From Myrica gale (taxonomy: Eukaryota > Streptophyta > Magnoliopsida > Fagales > Myricaceae), in contig OZ005605.1 in the NCBI GenBank assembly GCA_963930655.1, positions 17,243,501 through 17,307,500 on the forward strand: DNA of 64,000 bases, written 5' to 3'. The notes under the pieces were generated by a model. The model was not told where the DNA came from and did not search any database. It saw nothing but the letters and a program-made list of their open reading frames with translations. Shown one piece after another: positions 35,922 through 47,854 of this stretch (positions within the stretch are counted from its first letter, which is position 1; each line of letters starts with the position of its first letter). Position numbers and translations under genes: made by a program.

Positions 35922-38900
35922 TCAACTATCTCGTATCAAATTGGTTGGCTCACTCAACACATACTTGGGGAGTTCATATTTTGCACCTGCAATGGAAATA
36001 CTGTAAGCTTGATGAAAGGAAAATGGAACAAAAACTAGGAAAAAGAAACAAGAGAGAAAAATGATGGGAGACGGTGACACCTCTCTCGTCATAGCAAATT
36101 GTCAAGTCAGCACTCTGAACGATCACTCCAGCACTGTCCACGATTGCTTGTGCCAGGGTTATGTCAGCTTCTGCAGCAGCTCGAAGTGCATCCCATATCT
36201 CTGGAAAGAACACAACATTAATTTTTCAGATCCCTTCCCTCTTCCAAAATATAGATATTACCGGATATACATTATAATGTCGATAATCACAACTAAATGG
36301 AACAGTAGAAAAGAAGCAAAACAACCAGACCAAAATTTACTTGTTGATAGGCCTTAATGTAACTTAGGTTTATAAGCAATAATGTATAGAACTCTATCTC
36401 CATATAAAGAAGGGGCGAGTCAAAAAGAAAATGCTTGTGTGAAGTTGGTTGGACATTCACAGTTATTTTTGGTCTGAAAAAGCAATTGTTCTCCTTGTGC
36501 AAGAGATAAACTATGATACAAGTGGATGCCAATAGAAACATCAATAAATATTCCTTTGAAGGCCACATAAAGGGACAACGATGGGTTGACTGTTAAAAGT
36601 CAAGATACACAGTCACTGTAAACAGTAGTAATCAAAACATTAAAAACACCATACTAGATGGAAGAAACAAAAGTGAATGGAGAGTTCCTAACTTCATACT
36701 AGTCGTATTATCTCAATATTTATGCAGTCTCCTCAGATAATACATACAGTGATAACAACTGAAAAAATACAATGACAGCCAAGTGAGTTATGGAAGTTCA
36801 TGGAAATTAGATAACAAGCTATAGGCAGGAGTAAATGAAACCATCTTGCAGAAGATTACAATAATAGACCTTTACTGGACAGGGTCTAATGTTGCTTTGG
36901 AGAACAGAAAGTAGTTTGTCCTGGTTACCCAGTGCTTATTCTGATTACCCACCACGCACCACAGGAATCAAAATACAACAAACTATATAGTCTACACAAA
37001 TGCCAACAAAAACTGAGGTATGAATTTCCAGCTACTTGTATGCAGGCTTCATATTTACGTTTGATGGTATTCCCAAATATGATACCAAATCTCCAAGTGT
37101 TCAAATGAAACACATTATTATCCATATAATATAAAGTTCTAGCGTTACAACTTTTTCTTAAATTGTGAAAGAAAACCTTTTGGTCTACTCTGGTCCACCT
37201 GAAAAGGATCATTCTTAGTAGAGTGGAAGACATTCAACAACCACTCTAACTGGCTGTTGTTGCAAGAATTGAAACGAGTGGACTTCTTGGAAACCAATCT
37301 AACAGTTAGTGTCAGCTCATAATCCGAGATAAGCACAGCTAACTATCATAAGTAATAAAATTAACTTTTCACGTATGCTCCTATAAGAAAGTTTCTTCGG
37401 TCAAAGAGACCAGAACGGCCAACCAGGGGGAACAAGAACTAGACCAAACATTCGTTACAGCATTATTCATGTTTGCTCAAGTTAGCCTGAATCAATAAAA
37501 TATTGCACCATCATTGGCATCAATTGTTTGTACAACTACATGCCAATTTATAGCAACTAAAAAACCTGTCATGAAGCTATTAGGCACTCTCTGGGCATTA
37601 AACCTCCTGAGGACATCACACATGGTGAATCAATTTTGGAGAGGTTAAAATTTTGGGGTATAAGAGTTGGTGAAAAAGTGAGGAGAGCGATGATTTGAAT
37701 GAATGTTTTATATTTATTATAGTGGAACATGATGATTTGACAGGGAAAAAGAGATTATTTTGTAGTTATTTTATTAGATAAAATTTTGGAGTAAACGCTA
37801 AAATGGCCTATGCTGCCTCTTTATGTCAGCAACCACATAGTAACAAACATCTATATGCATCAAATTTATTCTCATTCTACAAAATCTACTATGCAGAGGA
37901 GCACAACAATCTGAAGGAGCAAATATGTTGGGCTTACTCGTGCCATTTGCAATCACTCATCTGGGATCTGTTTAAATGAAGGTTTTCTTGTGCATATTCC
38001 ACCAGGATATCATAACAAAAGAACTGCAAGAATTTCACCACCATCTCTACAATAGATGCTTGCCTTAGAAACTTCAACAAACCCTCTAGCTACTAACTTC
38101 CTTGAGCGACAAATATGCTAGAAGACAGAAATAGAAGAAGATTGCTTACAAAAAATAATTCTAGGAAAAAAGGTCCTACAGACATACCTATCATTTTTCG
38201 CAATTGTAAACCTTTACTGTTTTTCTCATTTCTTCATTTTCATATTCATGATTTTCTTTCTCCAGTTATATTCCCGGCAACTACTTTGAAGCTCATCTGT
38301 CCTATCCTCACATCGCCAATTTTCCTCACACAACCAAGTCAACATAAGAAACAGTCGAAGCCACCTACAGAAACATTACCCCTTGTTCTGAGAGTCCTCT
38401 GCTAGAAACATGCACACCGATCTTAGCATAAACATGTGCACTGTTTAGCAGGGACATGCCAACAGGTCTTAAGCACACAACTGGTCCATGAATTGAACTA
38501 CACCAAAATCACCCAAAGATAAGAAAGCAAACAAGAAAAGAAAACGTCAGTCTTTATCTTTCTAATCACAGTGGATATACTTTCTCCCGCCTCAAATGCT
38601 AGAATAACAGTAATACTACAAATTACAATGCTTAGACTGATTATTTCCCACCAATTTAAGCAATTGACATAACTGGTAATTTACCCTGGTAACATGGGAG
38701 ATGGTCCCAGGAATGAATCTGGACCATATTCCAGATTCTGACATAAGTGAGGAGTTTTAGAATCGTTAACACGATTAAAACACCATTTCTATACATTCGC
38801 GACTGGAGGGTATAACCCCCGGATTTTGAAATCTGTGCCCAGGAGAAGTTTGACGAACTATAAAGTAAATAGCTAAACTGTGCATGTGCACTACTGCATG

Positions 38901-39328
38901 CATTCTATGAAAGCATATAGAACGAGTACCTTTCCGGCCACCATAGTGAGGAGCGGTATCCCAAAATTCATCACGCATTTGCATTAGTTGCGTCCTCGTA
39001 ATCGGTTCAGTATGCTTCCAAGGCTTCGGCTTCCGAATTTTCTTTGCACTATCTGAGATCATATGAAAAGCAATGTAACTCCATCGAATAAACTGGATTA
39101 GCCAAGAATCATAATTATCAACCTCATCGACCAATGCAGGCACCCTATATGGAAATTTACTGTAAAAAGTCCAAATTTCTCTACCAAAAATTACATCCAA
39201 TTTATTCAGCTACATTCGCAAAGCACAAAAAAAAATAAACAATGCCCTTGCCAATGAAATATAAAAAAAAAAAACGGTTCCTATCGTTTACCGTTCGCTT
39301 TGGCCCGAGACGATCCGGAACAACCCAT
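35922..39328 (-). CDS. UBTD/DC-UbP N-terminal-domain protein, four exons, 114 aa
   Basis: Exons: 39328-39292, 39052-38930, 36200-36081 and 35986-35922. All are GT-AG and phases agree. The first exon encodes only 12 complete codons, MGCSGSSRAKAN, so it is easily missed. Gly2 followed by Cys3 is a classic N-myristoylation plus palmitoylation signal, predicting membrane attachment. The rest is the conserved ubiquitin-domain-containing N-terminal module: [53 protein letters not shown] and KYELPKYVLSEPTNLI. Animal UBTD1/2 carry a ubiquitin-like domain after this module; here the protein stops after it, as I recall for plant relatives of At5g45740 type. Family knowledge links UBTD proteins to ubiquitination and deubiquitination machinery. 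The role in plants is undefined. Intron 2 is about 2.7 kb. Confidence 0.92.
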
Positions 39329-39756
39329 CGCACCAGAGAGTTCCGATAAAAGGTCGAATCGGAACGAAAGATGGGGTGAAAATATAAGTTTTTGCAGCTA
39401 TTTTCCCGGGGTTGAAATGATTTCCGGGAAATAGCGAGTCGAGAAGGACGGCAAGCGTACGGGAAAAAGGAGTGTAGTGGTTGCTGCGTGATTGGACTTC
39501 TAAAACGACTGCTATTGAAGCTAATCACTCCCCCGAATTCCACCTCTACACTTCTACAGGAAGCTTCCTCAATGGCTCAATCCGAGAGAGAACGGGGGGA
39601 GGGGCCTGGGTCTTGGATCTGGAGCTGAGTGGAAGTCCACGTTTACGGTCTCTTTCAAATTCCAGCTTTGAGAGTGGAGGGGGAGGGGGGGGGGGTCCAG
39701 GGCGCTTATCCTCTAAAATTTCTCTTCCGGACAGGTGTGCTTGAGATGCAGAGGAT

Positions 39757-40275
39757 ATGTTTGTTTCATGTTACGTTTTCAAAAGGTTTAACTCATCTAT
39801 TCGAATACTTTTTCACTCACTCAATACATTTTTACAAATTCTAACTTTTAACACACTTTTTACCAATCCAAGAGAATCTACGTTATTTTTAAAAAAATAT
39901 AAACACAAAAATATATCTCAAAACATAAACCTAACATAGCCAAAATATCTAGAAGTTAAATTTTAGATTATTAAATTTTGTGAAAAAAAAGAAAAATGGA
40001 TAATTTTTTATATTTATTAAAATAAAAGTAATGATTTAATTAGGAGAGAAATTATATTTAAATTTTTATTGTATTAAAATTAAATTTTAAGTTATTAAAT
40101 TTTGTAAAAAAATGAAAAGAAATAATTTTTTATATTTATTAAAATGAAAAATAATAATTCGATGAGAAGAAAATATAAATATAATTTTTTATAATTTTTT
40201 ATATTTAAATTTTTTATTTTGTTAAAATTTTAGAGGTAAAAAAAATTTTTTGTTGCAAACACAAACTACATACAA
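39757..40275. mobile_element. AT-rich MITE-like element with an internal ~122-bp duplication
   Basis: The left end ATGTTTGTTTCATG and the right end (reverse complement GTTTGTGTTTGCAAC) resemble the TGTTTG ends of neighbouring Tourist-like MITEs. Inside, TTAAATTTTAGATTATTAAATTTTG (39957) recurs as TTAAATTTTAAGTTATTAAATTTTG (40079). No clean target duplication was found, so the ends are uncertain. Confidence 0.45.
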
Positions 40276-41402
40276 AAAAATCCTTCATGGCAAAAAAAAA
40301 AAAAACTAATAAAAAACGGTGTTCGCCAGTGCGGTAAACTTCTACCTTGGGAACATGCACTCCACTTTACATGGCAACTATCACGTGGCGCCATCATCGT
40401 AGCCAAAGGATTTCGTTTTCATATGGGCTGGAATGATAGATCAACAGTCTTTTATCACGACGTGCCGTTTTAATTTATACTTAATAAACTTAATTTGCTA
40501 TGAAACCTACTTAAGATTTTTCATTAATCTAATGTTTTTTTTGGTAATAAGAGAAATTTGTTCCATGTAATGTTTGCGCACAGGATCGGACTGACCTGAA
40601 TTAATAACGTCACCAACCGAGCTGAGAGTAGCAACAAATTTTAAATATAAGTTACAAATATATTTTGATGTAAAAACAACATCCACAATATGTTTAGGGA
40701 GCTAAAAAGTGTTGAATTTCAATATATTTTTGAAGAAAAATTAGTCATTTATATTTTTCTTTAATAGTCATTAATATGATAGTTGTATATATGTGGGATT
40801 TTGTAATTGTGGTAGCAGAAAATATAGTTGCATACATCGATTATTGTTTGTAGCCTAAATAAATTTCCGCCCCGTTTAAAAAAGATTACTTTTTTATAAA
40901 TATACTTCACGTTAACTCATAAAGTGGTCCTTTTTTTTTCAAAATTTATAGGGTTAAATACGAAAATTCCTCACGAACTATACCACTTATTCCAAAATTC
41001 CTTCTAAATTGAACTCGTGGCAATTCGGCTCCATAAAGTTAGGTCACTGTTACAAATCCGTTTTTGACCCAATTTTAATGTTACAGTTGTCTTTTTCTAT
41101 CACACGTGAGCTGCCTCCTAATGAAAAGAAGAAACTACCTCCATTAATGCTTTGAAATTAAAAAACCCATTTGTCTGAAATTGGGCTTGAGTGAGTCCTG
41201 CTAGAAAGGAAACAACCAATTAGATGTTGACACCTCTATAACAAAGACGGTGTGTTTTGGTCTTGTCTCGGCATGTATTAGTCAAATTTCGACAGTTTCA
41301 TCTGCAACGGCTGAAGCCATGTCTTCCTCATTCATCGTCGATGTTCCAGTATGTCTATTTCATAATATGCAAGCGTGATTTGAGTTAATCAGCAGATGAC
41401 CG

Positions 41403-42669
41403 TAGTGGCAGAACCAGAAATTCAATCGAATGGAGTCAAACTCCTAAGAAAAAATGACAATTTTTTTTTACTACGTAATGTAACAAAAATATCTTAAAGT
41501 TAAAATATCAAAACTTAAGGAATAAAAACACAAAAATATTGAAATCCACGTACCGTACAATTTGCTGATACTGAGAGGTGACAATTGGATCCTACGAGAC
41601 TGCATATTCTGAAAACGTTGTAAAATAACTTCGTTCTCAATAGTTTCAAAAATTTCTCTCTCCATGTATACCGCCAAACTATCATTTATCCATTCATCTC
41701 TTATCTTATTATGCAAATTAGTTTTAATAAACGTTATCGCAGAGAACATTTTCTCAACGGTTGCAGTCGTAACTAGTGAGACCAATGCCAACTCAATCAG
41801 CTGATAAACCAATGGATATATAGTATATTTTCTTGTCTCGACCATCTTCACAGCAAGACCTCCAATATCTTCTAGCTCAAAAAAAACATCATGACTTCTC
41901 ACATCATATATGTAGGTTCGAAGTTGATCTCCAAGCATAATATGATCAATTCACAATTTTAGCTGTTATGAGGTAGCAATTCCTACTTATTATATCGCGT
42001 AATTCTCTCTTGTACTCTAAGATAGAGCGTTGAGATAAAACACAACTCCATACCCCAACGGAAGGGGAATAAAATTTTGAAATGTTTGGCCATATTTGGT
42101 ATATTATTTTCTAAGCTATTTTGTTTCCATTCTACTCATTTAATTCCCTATTTATCCCTTCTCCTTGTGGCCCGTCTAAGTTTTGCAGCGGATAAGCATT
42201 CAAATCATTGAATATTATAGGGTTCACATTGTCCGGTAATTAATACGAACAACAATGAATGTTATAGGTACTATATACTTTGTCTCTACTTCTCCAAATT
42301 AGATGATCTAATTTGGTCAGCAAATTGTCCTTAAGTTTTTCTTTGCTTCTTGTAGGCTCTAAAAGCAATTAAATCATACATTTCTTACGAATTGAAATTT
42401 GTAAATCCATGTAGATGTATAAGGGAACGTTTAATACATCATAGCCAAGGAAAACAGAGAAGAAAGACTTAACACAAAAAATCAAAAAGCGAATTTCATC
42501 TTCATTTCGTACAAGAGTACTTATTTCACATTATGTATAATGAAATAAAAAAAATTGGGGCTTGGGCAGTTGGGGGCGGGCATGGCTCTTAACACAAAAA
42601 AAAATTGAAGGAATTTTTAAGGCCATGGGGGTGGTTGTCCCACATGGTCCACACGTGGTTCCGCCTCTG
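41403..42669 (-). mobile_element. hAT transposon with transposase remnant
   Basis: The termini TAGTGGCAGAACC (left) and CAGAGGCGGAACC (reverse complement of right) lie between near-perfect octamers GATGACCG (41395-41402) and GATGGCCG (42670-42677). The ends match those of the ARM-carrying element at 59371-61387, so the two belong to one family. It is internally deleted (1267 bp) and encodes only the C-terminal part of a transposase, so it could not move by itself. Confidence 0.82.
41471..41938 (-). pseudogene. hAT transposase C-terminal (dimerisation) fragment, TTF/ZMYM1-like
   Basis: Open for 155 codons. The segment VYQLIELALVSLVTTATVEK followed by MFSAITFIKTNLHNKIRDEW and NDSLAVYMEREIF is the hAT dimerisation region of plant TTF-type zinc-finger/ZMYM1-like transposases. 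The DNA-binding BED/TTF finger and the catalytic core are missing, so it is a remnant of a normal protein of roughly 700-800 aa. Confidence 0.85.
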
Positions 42670-43159
42670 GATGGCCGTTATGTCTTGTTATAAGTGCTTC
42701 TTATATAGTTGTTGTCATTATGCACAAAGTCATAGTTGGTATTAAATGTGAGACACTACAAAAAAAGGGTCTTTAGCGGCGGTCCAAAACGATGCTAAAG
42801 ACCCAAAGAGGTCTTAAAAACGCTGTTATAGCTTAATTTTGTCATGCGCTTAAATATCTACAACATTTTGTGATCGCCACTAAAAATATGTGCCATCATT
42901 TTTTTGGGTATGTGCCAACGTTTTTAAAACGCCAATAAATCATTTTTAAAAATGCTGCAATAGATACATCGCGTAAAACCTGCATTTTTTTCCTGATTTT
43001 CCTGTAATATAAAATTTAATTGATTGATGTAAAAAATAAGATGTGTAATAAATCAAAATATATTTCATCATTGACTAAATAACCAAGTCTTACAAGTTGT
43101 TGCAACAAACACAAAAAAGTTCTAAAAGTTTCTAAGTAGCCTAAAAAATAACAAGTAAT

Positions 43160-44440
43160 GACATTTAACATCTAAACGTGAACAAATAGAAGCATGCGCC
43201 CCACCAACCAAGCAGTCACCAGCCCCTGTGAGCCTCATAACTGATGCAGGAAGCGCGGCAAAATGCACAGCGAAAAGATGAGAATCTCTTTCTGAATTTG
43301 TAGCACTATAAGAATATGGAGGACGGCTTGACATCACAATGTTATAGAGCTATCCACAAGAACCAAATGGCTTGGTTTTCTCCAAATTAGCTCTCAGAAA
43401 AATTGGCTTCCTTTAGAGCATAAGAACACTCCATGTGCCCCAAGGGTTACAACCACTATTCTGATACCCTTTTCCAGTAAAAGCCATATTGCTGGTTTCA
43501 GCTTTTGGAACAGTGACTGTTGAATTATTTTCCCTTTCAATTGGAGGAAACACATTTGCACCAGACAGCATTTGGCATGACAATAAGTTCATCTTCATTC
43601 TGCGAAGCAACACTTACTGCAGAAAACATCCATATAAGTAGGAGACCAGCAGAATAAGAGGCTAAAGCACAATCAAGGATAGAATGTGCTACAGAAATTA
43701 ATGCAGGCTGCTAATAGTCTTGCTAGATCTAGTCCTAACCAAGTGCCATAGAGAATGAGGTGGCAGAGCATAACTCAGAACCACATAAGAGACCCCTTTC
43801 TCAAAAATCCCCGAGCTTTGCCTTTAACTTAAGAATAATTGATTTGAAAATAGACATACATCCCAAAAACACAGCACTCACATACTTGGCAACTGAAGCA
43901 ATTCTTCTGGATTTTGCAACTGATACAGGCTCAAACCACACTAGAATGTTAGATTCTGCTGCAACTGACAAATGCCCAAGCAACACTATCCTAGTAAGTA
44001 TCGAACCTGAGCAGTAGAATCTCTACAAGTTAAATATCATGATTGTACATAAAAGTATACACACATACGTAGATAGGGAAAAGAACAACTTTGGCTTTCA
44101 TTTTGGCAACTCGATGCACATGTTATTGTTGCATATAAAAGAAGCCTAACCTGTAATTCAAAGAAAAATAAAATTAAAAGCATTTCATGATGTGCCGATA
44201 CTTAGAAAACTATCAGATTACTCCAGAAATTAAAGTTAGAAATGGCGATACTAAAATGGGTTCTTATTCCACCTTCTACAGTGAAGGGAAATTGAGATCA
44301 ATGAAATAATTTTGAACAACACGAGAAAATAATATGTCTGAAAACAAAGAAGTAAATTCGATAAAAGCACCTCGCCAGGAGTGGTGGTTCTGGGTTTGGC
44401 AGGCATTGAAGGCACGGCATGAATGTCCAACACCACAGCA
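43160..44440 (-). pseudogene. captured pfkB carbohydrate-kinase (pseudouridine kinase-like) exons
   Basis: Four minus-strand exon-like pieces appear in the right order. About 44440-44380 reads VLDIHAVPSMPAKPRTTTPG followed by a GT donor. About 43970-43860 reads VWFEPVSVAKSRRIASVAKY. About 43610-43425 reads SGANVFPPIERENN and, after a frameshift, LLEKGIRIVVVTLGAHGV. About 43290-43180 reads ALPASVMRLTGAGDCLVGG, including the GAGD motif of the pfkB catalytic signature. This matches plant pfkB/PUKI proteins (At1g49350 type, from memory), which phosphorylate pseudouridine. Several exons are missing and frames are broken. Introns lie between the pieces, so capture was from genomic DNA. Confidence 0.82.
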
Positions 44441-44749
44441 TAATAAACATTGAATAATTTGGGTCAATTTCAAGAAACTGATTGTTACTAACGAAAATTA
44501 CAGGGAACTCACCTGTATCCACCTAATGGAAGAAAAGTCTCTTCTTTTAAACAAGATTCTGAAGTTTCAGCTTTGGTTGTCTAATAAAAGCCAAATGGAT
44601 TACAGGTCAATACTTTGTCAATCAAAAGAAGCCACCAATCTCGTCCAGGATCTAGAGATTTAATAGAAAGAGAAAAAGAAGCCCCCAATTTTTAGTATTA
44701 TTATATTTACATAAAATACATCATGGAGCAAGCCTTTACAGGAACTTAC

Positions 44750-44866
44750 TTGAACAACCAATTACCCCAGAAAGATTTAGCAGTCGTACAAAAGGATATC
44801 CATCAATGAACTTGATGATCATTGCCTTTTGAAGATCGGGAACAGATTCCATAGAATCCAACTGTC
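44750..44866 (-). pseudogene. unidentified exon-like segment inside CACTA copy A
   Basis: A 117-nt block has a good acceptor (CCTTCAG|GA) and a good donor (TTCAA|GTAAGT). It reads open as SMESVPDLQKAMIIKFIDGY then PFVRLLNLSGVIG. The pattern looks like a real protein exon, but I do not recognise the family. It does not fit the pfkB kinase, so a second donor gene is possible. Confidence 0.5.
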
Positions 44867-45479
44867 CTGAAGGTCCGAAATTATGAAGAATAAGAATTCA
44901 AGAAAATATAAAACTGAGGGGGGAAGAGGGAAGAAAGGTAGGCACAGTTTAAGGACAACAAAGGACAAAGTAGACGCTACACGGAGTACTTTTATCTAGA
45001 AGGAAAACAATTCAAATGCTGTTTTTCCAGAGTACCCCACCTTAAACCAAAATAAGACAAATCTATCCAAAGGAATACTGAAATCAACTCAACTTAACTC
45101 AGTCGAAATCCTAATTACCTGTGCAAAAGAATACATATTTTTAGCAATAGTTAGGATCAAAGAAACTACCACCAACAAGTTTTTAATGGTGGCTTCCCAT
45201 TAATGAATTAAAATCTAAAATTACTGAAAACACCACTCAAAGAAGGATCACAAGAGAATATATTAGAGCACAATAATTGACAACTCGAGATTATTGCAGG
45301 CACGATTGCTGCTTTCCCCCAGATCATTTTCAAGACGGAAATCGGATTTCCGAAGTACATTAACCACTTCTAGACAGCCCAAACAAACCATTCTATTAGA
45401 AGACAACATCAACTACTTTACTAGGAATCATCCAACATGCACAAAAAAAAAATGCTGAGGATCAGAGGAATTGAGGAGA

Positions 45480-45800
45480 GGACTCACCCGAGAAAAGAGA
45501 GATTTACCACAGCAAATCTCTTCCTGGTCTTTATCGTTCTCGACCTGAATGAAATAAAAATCAACATGAATCATATAACCAACAGGTTAAGAAAAGAGGA
45601 AGAGGCGGAGCGGTGACCGTTTGAGCGAGAGATAGAGTGAGAGAGAGAGAGAGAATCCCTGAGGTGAGAGGCGGAGCGGTGAGAAACTAAAAGAGATTTC
45701 GAGGTCGAGGGAGAGCGTTTGATGAAGAAGGAAGAGGGAGAGATTTCGATCGGAAAATAAAACAGGAAGAGGGAGGGAGGGATTTCGGCGCGCACGGGAA
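45480..45800 (-). promoter_or_regulatory. CT-rich leader-like segment shared by both CACTA copies (copy A)
   Basis: On the minus strand this is a CT-rich, 5'UTR-like stretch (CTCTCCCTCG, GAAATCTCTC) followed by an acceptor TTTCATTCAG|GTCGAG and a short open exon (VENDKDQEEICCGKSLFSR) with donor GG|GTGAGT near 45489. The same CT-rich block occurs in copy B at about 49195-49290, upstream of different cargo. It could act as a transposon-borne promoter/leader for chimeric minus-strand transcripts. Confidence 0.45.
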
Positions 45801-46071
45801 ATAAAAATGAAACTACCGTTTTGGTTTATTTATTTATTTATATAATATTATTTTATTCTGACAAAATAAAATTGTAAATTCATATTATCAGTTGACGTAT
45901 CAAATTAGTGTTTGATAAGAATATAAAAAATTATAATTGGCATCAAATTTAAAAATTTAAAAAGTATATATATATTATTTATGTAATAAATATACTTATT
46001 GTTTATATAAATAGGCATATATTATATATAATGTATTGTGACTACATTATACTATATATACATTACATATA

Positions 46072-46074
<3 letters not shown>

Positions 46075-46126
<52 letters not shown>
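46075..46126. repeat. (AT)n microsatellite
   Basis: An uninterrupted alternating AT run of about 50 bp inside CACTA copy A, likely length-variable between individuals. Confidence 0.95.
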
Positions 46127-47854
46127 CATAATAACAAGTGATATAGTATATGATTAATATATATATAATATATTAAACTTATTAACATTGTAGTCACGAC
46201 ACATTGTTTGCATATATTACATATTCAACAAATACTATACTATACACATAATATTAAACATGACATTCATTCATACTATAAAGTATCTCATAATGTATGG
46301 TGATATAAAAATATATAATATATTATACAACAACATAGTCACCAAGTTATGTAACAATTTCAATTTTCATAACACTCTCTAATTTTATATTTTATTTAGT
46401 GGGTTCCCTAGAATAATCTTTTTTCAAATACATTACTATAAAATATAATGTATTATATAAAATAATTATTAAAATAATAAAATTCAATTAATAGTCTATA
46501 ACAACTTTTTTCACACAAACGCTGCTATAAGTATACTATTGCGGTGTTTGTCACATAAACAATGCTAAAAATGTTAACTCTAGCTTAAAACGATGCAAAA
46601 AATTTGAGTTTTAGCAGTGCTAAAAAGAGCTACAAAACTCACACACATGTAGCAGCGCTTTTTTCAAAGCGCTCCTACAAACATAATTTTAGAAACATAA
46701 TTTTAGCAACATTTGTAAAAAACGCTGCTACAAATGTTGCTAAATTCCTACAAAAAAGGGCTTTAGCAGCGGTCGCTGGTTTTAACAACGTTATATGTCC
46801 GTCGCAGTAGGCTATGACAGCTATTTTCAAGACCGCTGCTATAGACCCGAAGCGCAAATTGTGCTTTTTTTCGCAGCGTTTCTTGAAATGCTACTACATG
46901 TATTTAGCAGCGTTTGTATAAAACGCTGTTGTAGGTCAATTTTTTTTCCTGATTTTAAACATCTACAACATCGGTCAGTGATCGCTGCTAAAAGCCTGTG
47001 CCATTTTTTTTTCGTTGGTTGGTATGTGCCAACATTTTTAAAACGCCATTAAATCATTTTAAAAAACCTATATTTTTTCTTATTTTCCTATAATAAAATT
47101 TTAATTAATTTATATAAAAACATAAGATGTGTAATAGAACACAATATATTTCATCATAGAGTAAATAATCACGTCTTACAAGTTTTGCAACGAACACAAA
47201 GAAGTTCTAAAAGTTTGTAAGTAGTCTAAAAAATAACAAGTAATTACATTTAACAACAAATAACTATAAATTTAATCCTTAGCAACTTCAAGGCACCATC
47301 TACACCAGCACCATCTACACCAGCACTATCTGCACCATTATCACTAGCACAAGCACCATAATCTTTGGCTATAATTGCAATATTAAAAAATTAATAGTTA
47401 TTTTAACCAAAAATCGAATACATACTGCCTTATCAAAAATGAAAAAGTAACATTTAAAGGAAATCACAAAGTAAGTATCATTAGAAAAAATAATTGTATC
47501 ATTATTTCATATTTGCTATGTACACTCTAGAACTTGAAGTTATAACTAAAATAGATGCATGAAAACAAAGAAAATGCATAAGAAAATAATAACTTATAAT
47601 CTGGCACTTTGACATACTTTGAGGAGATGCAAGACAAGTAAAATTCCACTAAATTGAAAGAGAAACAAATTACCAGATAATAGAAAACAGAGCGGCAAGA
47701 AATATAGCCAGAAAACTATTTCCTCAATCCCAGTACAAACAATATTGAAGTAATAAAAAATATATATCAATAAGAGAAATTTAAGTAAATACCTATATTG
47801 GAAGAAACCAGAAATAATTCATGACTACCAGACCAATGGAAACAGGGGAAGTGA

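Larger units (their letters stand above)
42754..46746. mobile_element. CACTA-like transposon copy A carrying a pfkB-kinase gene
   Basis: It begins CACTACAAAAAAAGGGTC, the classic CACTA terminus, followed by TTTAGCGGCGG-type subterminal repeats. Matching subterminal motifs (CGCTGCTAYA, TTTAGCARCR) reappear at its right side, 46510-46740. A canonical TAGTG right terminus is not visible, because copy B adjoins directly. Homology with copy B covers 42950-43165, the CT-rich segment and flank at 45640-46000, and 46350-46500. Between them lie pfkB-kinase exons. No CACTA transposase is encoded, so it is non-autonomous. Confidence 0.75.

Noticed and set aside
47281-47340. Short CACCATCTACACCAGCA direct repeats that could suggest a CRISPR-like array
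   Set aside because: Only about three tandem imperfect copies of a short unit without spacers, inside a plant transposon.
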